Part shown: piece by piece, positions 6,729 through 10,044 of the stretch
How the letters are laid out: the number at the start of each line of letters is the position of its first letter
How positions within the stretch are numbered: the stretch's first letter is position 1
DNA from: an uncultured Lachnospiraceae bacterium
GTDB lineage: Bacteria; Bacillota_A; Clostridia; Lachnospirales; Lachnospiraceae
Direction of reading: 5' to 3'
Assembly (NCBI GenBank): GCA_910588595.1
Contig: CAJUQU010000135.1
Location: forward strand, 1-10,044
DNA: 10,044 nucleotides
Made by a program: the position numbers and the translations under genes
The notes under the pieces: model-generated
What the model was told of the DNA's origin: nothing
The model's database searches: none
What the model saw: the letters and a program-made list of their open reading frames with translations, nothing else

Positions 6729-6762
6729 ACAAATTTATGAGGCGTACATTGATTAAATTTGT
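6729..6762 (+). promoter_or_regulatory. A/T-rich inverted repeat upstream of yciI
   Basis: acaaattta (6729-6737) is exactly complementary to taaatttgt (6754-6762), and outer tgc...gca bases extend the symmetry with a two-base offset. It lies about 80 bases before the yciI start, a typical operator location, and is unrelated in sequence to the WYL dyad. It could be a regulator site or a leader stem. Confidence 0.35.
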
Positions 6763-6843
6763 GTGCATATGACGGTAAATCTGCCACAATAGCAGGTGCA
6801 ATGGAAATTCCGAGAGGCTGTGTGGATGGAAAGGAGAAAACGA

Positions 6844-7143
6844 ATGGAAAAAATGATGTACATGATGATGATCAAGAAGAGCAAGACCTACAATAAACTG
6901 ACCAGGCAGGTAGTTGCGGAACACGTCGAGAACATAAGACGGCTCGACGATGAGGGGAAGCTGGAGATCTGCGGTGTCTTTAAAGGCTATTCGGGAATGG
7001 CTGGCATGTATATCCTGAAAACCGAGAGCCGCGAGGAGGCGGAAGAGATCTGCAAGGCAGAGCCGTTAGTCATGGGAGGGTACGCAACGTATCAATTATA
7101 TGGTTTACAGATCGCGGACCGGGAGAATAATTACCTGCTGTAG
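6844..7143 (+). CDS. YciI-like small protein
   Basis: The 99-residue protein resembles the YCII family of ferredoxin-like, dimeric alpha-beta proteins. A helix with a conserved His (about residues 21-39, VVAEHVENIRRLDDEGKLEI) is followed by a glycine-rich GVFKGYSGMAGMYIL strand pair, a helix of alternating Glu/Ala, then the family's AEPLVMGGYATYQLYGL ending. Members are thought to bind or turn over small ligands, but most, including this one, have no known substrate. I start it at the ATG at 6844, which has aaggag at 6831-6836; the frame is open further upstream but those residues do not look like the family. It is divergent from the WYL regulator and might be a target. It ends only a few bases before a Fic remnant. 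Confidence 0.85.
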   Translation: MEKMMYMMMIKKSKTYNKLTRQVVAEHVENIRRLDDEGKLEICGVFKGYSGMAGMYILKTESREEAEEICKAEPLVMGGYATYQLYGLQIADRENNYLL

Positions 7144-7146
7144 TTT

Positions 7147-7545
7147 TTGCAGGGGGGATTTTTGGCTCTGCGTGGACTGACCATTGACAGGAAGCCTTTA
7201 AAGGATCATATGGAGGCAGTCGGGCATAAAGAGACATTTGATCTTGTGCGGGATTTGGTAAATGAACAGATTCCTTTATCAGAGAGCATCATCAAGCAGA
7301 TTCATTATCTTGTATTGGCAGACAAACGGGAAGATCGCGGTGTTTACAGAAGAGTTCCTGTCAGGATCATGGGTGCGAAACATGAACCAGCACAGCCATA
7401 TTTGATCCAGCCTAAAATGGAACAGTAGCTGGAGGATTATAGGAATAATATAGATCATATCATTTCCCGGCTTGCATGGTTTCATATTGAATTTGAGGGG
7501 ATTCACCCTTTTATTGATGATGGTGTTATAATTGGGACAAGGTTA
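7147..7545 (+). pseudogene. Fic-domain protein, truncated and interrupted
   Basis: The frame gives a recognisable Fic-family core: GLTIDRKPLKDHMEAVGH, then IKQIHYLVLADKREDRGVYR, VPVRIMGAKHEP and LAWFHIEFEGIHPFID. Fic enzymes transfer AMP or related groups from nucleotides onto target proteins, using a loop HPFxDGNGRxxR. Three lesions are visible. The N-terminal region that normally carries an inhibitory helix is absent. TAG at 7426-7428 interrupts the frame. The catalytic loop is intact only as HPFID, and the following DGNGRTG is replaced by unrelated residues before a possible leftover GTRL. The frame then stays open to 7674 with no Fic resemblance. It is therefore inactive, and only the family identity is secure. 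Confidence 0.85.
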
Positions 7546-7903
7546 GAGAAACCCAGTAAAATCAACAGGTTTGCACTCTTTAGTCCTATTTTTTATCCTA
7601 TGCGGGGTGGAGAGGACGGCGCCATACATATCAATACCCACTGTACTGAAAGTCAGATGGGACTCTGTGCATAGCGGGGGTACTGGCTTAAGAAATAACA
7701 AAGATAGGACTTTAATTTGCTTTGACCGGGGAACCGGAGGGTGATTTAAAGTCCTTTTCCTTTTCGTAGGACGGTCAAGTTCTGTAAGGTATGGTCTGTG
7801 GGTAGGGAAGCTCCTGATGGTTCGTTGCGAGGTAGGGAAGTTGGTCATTGAGCAGCGGGAGTAGGTGGATTGCATTGATTTGCTTGAGGAATAGCAGTTA
7901 AGC
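7546..7903. other. Degenerate stretch between the Fic remnant and the next broken gene
   Basis: No intact gene is seen. The Fic frame stays open to 7674 but reads as unrelated sequence. An inverted repeat at 7706-7755 resembles a terminator or attenuator. The 10-base ggtagggaag occurs at 7801-7810 and 7831-7840, exactly 30 bases apart. A frame leading into the next gene (from about 7783) encodes plausible residues but is cut by two TAG codons. A minus-strand frame covering 7543-7905 looks like a shadow. Confidence 0.6.
7706..7760 (+). terminator. Terminator- or attenuator-like stem
   Basis: aggactttaa (7706-7715) pairs perfectly with ttaaagtcct (7746-7755), followed by a T/C-rich run. The 30-base loop is long for a simple terminator. 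The 3' arm can also pair with aggac at 7768-7772, and ttgaccg (7722-7728) can pair with cggtcaa (7772-7778), giving competing folds. Confidence 0.35.
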
Positions 7904-8272
7904 ATGGCGGCAGAGAGGAAAGTGAGGTTTTGATATAGGGGAAAGATTTAATCTGTCGGGGAAAGAGCAGAAAGTGGTGTTTGGGCTGGCAGAGAAGGGG
8001 AAGATCAGGCTGGATGCGAGGAGGGCGAAGTGCGTCAGGGCATGGTTGGAAATGTGACGGAGAAGAGGGTGCTGGAGGCACTTGACGGCGGGAAAGGGAG
8101 GAAGGATTCTGCCGGAAAGCCTATCAAGCTACCGGCGGATGTGTATGAAAGGTATTTTGCCGGTGTGAAACCTGCGGACGTGGCAGGGATTGTGGAGCAA
8201 GCGCTGGCGGCATGGTTCGGGAAGGGAGGGGATGCAGATGTTCCGGGCGGAAGAGATAGAGAAGCGGGATAA
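7904..8272 (+). pseudogene. Unrecognised small gene broken by two one-base shifts
   Basis: Three frames join into one plausible protein of about 121 residues. It starts with ATG at 7904 (MAAERKVRF), moves to a second frame after a four-T run (7928-7931), continues as GKEQKVVFGLAEKGKIRLDA, and moves to a third frame at an AAA run (8050-8052). The third frame reads VTEKRVLEAL and then LPADVYERYFAGVKPADVAG, IVEQALAAWF, to TAA at 8270-8272. The first break fits one extra T and the second one lost A, since GAAAATGTG would restore LENVTEK. The third-frame portion is open from 7952, but on its own it has only a GTG with no ribosome site. I know no family for it. It overlaps the next small gene by 35 bases, as in an operon. 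Base-calling errors in homopolymers are an alternative to true decay. Confidence 0.45.
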
Positions 8273-8492
8273 GTCCTATTTTAACATTATCCTGGCGGAG
8301 AACTATGATGTGACGATCCAGTCTAAGAATACGGGGCATATCTGGTATATCCATAATCCGGAGTAACCGGGGGAAGGGGAATGTATTATTTTCCATAAGT
8401 ATAGGGCTTCCCAGCCCTATCATCAGCATGGGAGGGCAAGGAATCTGCAACATCTTGATAAAAATAGGCCGGGATTGAAAAGAGTTGGCTAA
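8238..8492 (+). pseudogene. Unrecognised small gene interrupted by an in-frame TAA
   Basis: From an ATG with a GGAGGGG ribosome site (8225-8231) the frame reads MFRAEEIEKRDKSYFNIILA, then ENYDVTIQSKNTGHIWYIHN, PE and a TAA at 8364-8366. The same frame continues without a shift as PGEGECIIFHKYRASQPYHQ, HGRARNLQHLD, to a second TAA at 8490-8492. Both halves look like real protein, rich in aromatic residues and His, so TAA probably replaced a Tyr codon (TAT or TAC). The uninterrupted length would be about 84 residues. I do not recognise a named family or assign a function. It may still make a 42-residue fragment. It probably formed a small operon with the preceding broken gene. Confidence 0.55.
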
Positions 8493-8516
8493 AGCGGGCA
8501 TAATAGTTATACTTAG

Positions 8517-8548
8517 AGAGTTCGTCAGTGTATGGCGGGTTCTTTTTT
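8517..8548 (+). terminator. Terminator-like hairpin with a T-run
   Basis: agagttcgtc (8517-8526) can pair along all ten positions with ggcgggttct (8534-8543) if G-U pairs are allowed, around a 7-base loop, followed directly by six T (8543-8548). It would end transcripts from the decayed genes and insulate the next promoter. The number of wobble pairs lowers confidence. Confidence 0.5.
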
Positions 8549-8571
8549 GTCAGAAATCCGGATAGTAATTA

Positions 8572-8600
8572 TTGTGGGAATAGTGAATTGGCTGTATAAT
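8572..8600 (+). promoter_or_regulatory. Predicted sigma-A promoter of the 138-residue ORF
   Basis: TTGTGG (8572-8577) and a perfect TATAAT (8595-8600) are separated by exactly 17 bases. Transcription would start near 8607, giving a leader of about 44 bases with the ribosome site GGGAGG just before the ATG. Confidence 0.6.
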
Positions 8601-8650
8601 AGGTCTAAGAGAGCTTAGCTTACAGCTGGCTATTAGTTGGGAGGACTGGA

Positions 8651-9067
8651 ATGAATTTTTTTGATATGTGTTATGAATTATTTATGAGAACATCCAAATA
8701 CCATGATTTGGGTAAAGATATTCAGAACTATAATAAAGTGATATACTATATGAACAATTTCTATGGTGTGGAACGAAAAAAGATTGAAGAATTTATAATT
8801 GATGTTCGCATGGATAATCCGGTTTATTCAGCGATACAGCAGATGGCAAAGGTTATGGCAAGCAACGTGCCTTTGAGACGGTTAGAAGAACTTTATCTAA
8901 ATGAACTATATATTGAATTGCGTGGGGAGATATGCAATGTTGTCCTAAAGGGGGCATATGACAGTATCAAATTATTGAACGAATTAACTACAGAAGAGGA
9001 ATTGCAGCTTTCAAAAAGGTTTGCAAGTGGAGACGACAGCATTTTTACGCAGTATAAATGCATGTGA
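8651..9067 (+). CDS. Unrecognised 138-residue helical protein
   Basis: The protein is rich in Leu, Ile, Tyr, Glu and Asn. It lacks a signal peptide or membrane helix and looks almost wholly alpha-helical, with segments such as DIQNYNKVIYYMNNF, VERKKIEEFIIDV, RRLEELYLNELYIEL and LTTEEELQLSKRF. It should be cytoplasmic. There are no catalytic-looking clusters, so a binding, regulatory or antitoxin-like role is easier to imagine than an enzyme. The start is supported by GGGAGG and a good promoter. Its codons are more A/T-rich than those of the permease or ptsI, suggesting acquisition by transfer. It is 91 bases from the HNH gene in the same direction, so the two may share a transcript. I know no family for it. 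Confidence 0.75.
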   Translation: MNFFDMCYELFMRTSKYHDLGKDIQNYNKVIYYMNNFYGVERKKIEEFIIDVRMDNPVYSAIQQMAKVMASNVPLRRLEELYLNELYIELRGEICNVVLKGAYDSIKLLNELTTEEELQLSKRFASGDDSIFTQYKCM

Positions 9068-9158
9068 AATGAGCGGATTTTATATTTTATGATGTCACGG
9101 CGGGATGGCTGATTCAGGCAGCAGGGAAACGGGATTTTACATATGAGACGAAGGTGAT

Positions 9159-9941
9159 GTGTTGGACAGAACGGGAATAAAATGGTCAAAAGAAGAGACG
9201 ATACTTGTATTTGATTTGTATTGTAGGACTTTGTTCGGCAAAATCAATTCGTCTAATAAGGATATAATGGAATTGGCCGGCTTGCTGGGACGGACTCCGG
9301 GAGCAGTGGCTCTTAAAATGCATAATCTGGCTCATTATGATCCAGAGCTTAGAAAAAGAAATGTTACTGCAATGGCTCATGGAAGTAAACTGGATGCTTC
9401 GGTATGGGAAGAGTTTAGCAGTAACTGGGAAGATTTATCTTATCAGGCAAGATGTATATTGGCAGGACTAAAGAGTGAGAGTATTGATAAAGTAGTGAAT
9501 GAGCCAGAAATCGTTATGCTTCCGGAGGGCAGAGTTCGGGAGCAGATGGGTAAATATCGGATTGGCCAGAATTTCTTTAGGACGGCAGTATTAAATTCAT
9601 ATGAGAATAGATGCTGCATTACGGGCCTGGCAGTTCCTGAACTTCTTGTGGTAAGTCATATTAAGCCTTGGAAAGATGCGGACAGCAGGACGGAGCGGAC
9701 AAATCCCATGAATGGCCTTACGTTAAATGCGCTCCATGATAAAGCGTTTGACAGGGGGCTGATAACAGTTACCCCTGATTATATTATTAAGGTTTCATCT
9801 GAAATAAAGCCGTCTGTGGAGGGAGATACAGTGGAGGATTGGCTGTTGAGTTTTGCTAATCAGAAAATCAGGATGCCGAATAAATTTTTCCCAAGAAAAG
9901 AGTTTTTGGAGTATCATAATGATGTGATTTTTAAAACTTGA
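9159..9941 (+). CDS. HNH endonuclease with helical N-terminal DNA-binding-like domain
   Basis: The last ~140 of 260 residues form an HNH nuclease of the HNH_2 type seen in predicted restriction-like enzymes. VREQMGKYRIGQNFFRTAVL is followed by CCITGLAVPELLVVSHIKPW with H167, then NGLTLNALHDKAFDRGLI with N190 and H193. These are the expected metal-binding and catalytic residues and all are present, so it should be able to cut DNA. Residues ~8-60 (WSKEETILVFDLYCRTLFGK, then AGLLGRTPGAVALKMHNL) resemble a Myb/SANT-like or helix-turn-helix DNA-reading module. The start is uncertain: GTG at 9159 or TTG at 9162, both behind a GGTGAT ribosome-site match. No methyltransferase lies in the window. Such solitary HNH proteins are common in defence islands and mobile DNA, but which DNA it attacks is unknown. 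Confidence 0.85.
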   Translation: MLDRTGIKWSKEETILVFDLYCRTLFGKINSSNKDIMELAGLLGRTPGAVALKMHNLAHYDPELRKRNVTAMAHGSKLDASVWEEFSSNWEDLSYQARCILAGLKSESIDKVVNEPEIVMLPEGRVREQMGKYRIGQNFFRTAVLNSYENRCCITGLAVPELLVVSHIKPWKDADSRTERTNPMNGLTLNALHDKAFDRGLITVTPDYIIKVSSEIKPSVEGDTVEDWLLSFANQKIRMPNKFFPRKEFLEYHNDVIFKT

Positions 9942-10044
9942 TTTGGGGCTGATGGTATTTATAGAAGGAAAATGATCTGATGAGAAGACTATAGTAAACG
10001 ACGTTAATTCTTTCTGTTTGACTCTAGGAAAAAGAGCATAGAGC
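9942..10044. other. Sequence after the HNH gene
   Basis: The last ~100 bases show no gene, terminator or repeat that I can support. Whether more genes of the same accessory block follow cannot be seen. Confidence 0.5.

Larger units (their letters stand above)
6523..6843. other. Divergent intergenic region between the WYL regulator and yciI
   Basis: No supported gene is present. Besides the WYL promoter and dyad it contains a GC-rich patch (6610-6660) with cactgc/gcagtg arms (6629-6634 and 6650-6655), a small hairpin agactc/gagtct (6672-6677 and 6681-6686), and an A/T-rich inverted repeat at 6729-6762. I could not pick a convincing -35/-10 pair for yciI. The frame crossing 6516-6698 lacks a good start site and any family resemblance. 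Confidence 0.6.

Noticed and set aside
7543..7905. 120-codon minus-strand frame in the degenerate stretch
   Set aside because: Its composition is unconvincing, it is cut by inverted repeats, and no family resemblance was seen.
7426..8366. Stop-codon recoding (TAG or TAA read as amino acids)
   Set aside because: Interrupted genes use both TAG and TAA and also carry frame shifts and motif loss, while intact genes here end normally at TAA, TAG and TGA. Decay explains this better.
8124..8501. 125-codon minus-strand frame
   Set aside because: It is antisense to two better plus-strand frames, one with a good ribosome site.

Overview
The window looks like a chromosomal segment of a Bacillota (Clostridia) bacterium, most likely a member of the Lachnospiraceae. 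The reasons are strong AGGAGG-type ribosome binding sites on most genes, balanced base composition in the core genes, and the mix of an AzgA-type purine permease, PTS enzyme I, a WYL-domain regulator, YciI and Fic fragments. The family assignment is inference; there is no rRNA or marker gene here.

Left part (1-4855). A membrane-anchored MerR-type regulator lies on the minus strand, with a doubtful small ORF just upstream of it. A 388-base intergenic region follows, holding an outward inverted repeat, a nested hairpin and a sigma-A-type promoter that drives an NCS2 purine/nucleobase permease on the plus strand. The permease ends in a strong terminator-like hairpin. Directly after that hairpin is the last ~21 codons of a lost HPr gene (ptsH), then a full-length PTS enzyme I (ptsI). 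A short dispersed repeat, with core AAGGCTGAACYGT or its complement, occurs before the permease, after it, and after ptsI, so these genes look like modules separated by a dispersed repeat.

Middle part (4856-7143). A minus-strand lipoprotein of unknown function lies downstream of a WYL-domain regulator. That regulator has a well-formed promoter and a perfect dyad at its predicted transcription start, suggesting autoregulation. Divergent from it is a YciI-like small protein.

Right part (7144-10044). This is accessory DNA and largely decayed. It contains a Fic-domain pseudogene (in-frame TAG, wrecked catalytic motif), a small unrecognised gene broken by two homopolymer-type shifts, and a second small gene with an in-frame TAA. 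A terminator-like hairpin closes this stretch. Next come two apparently intact, more AT-rich genes: an unrecognised 138-residue helical protein with a good promoter, and a 260-residue HNH endonuclease with a helical N-terminal domain. These last two are the best candidates for an undescribed two-gene system, possibly defence related. The sequence shows only adjacency and the HNH motif, so that role is a guess.
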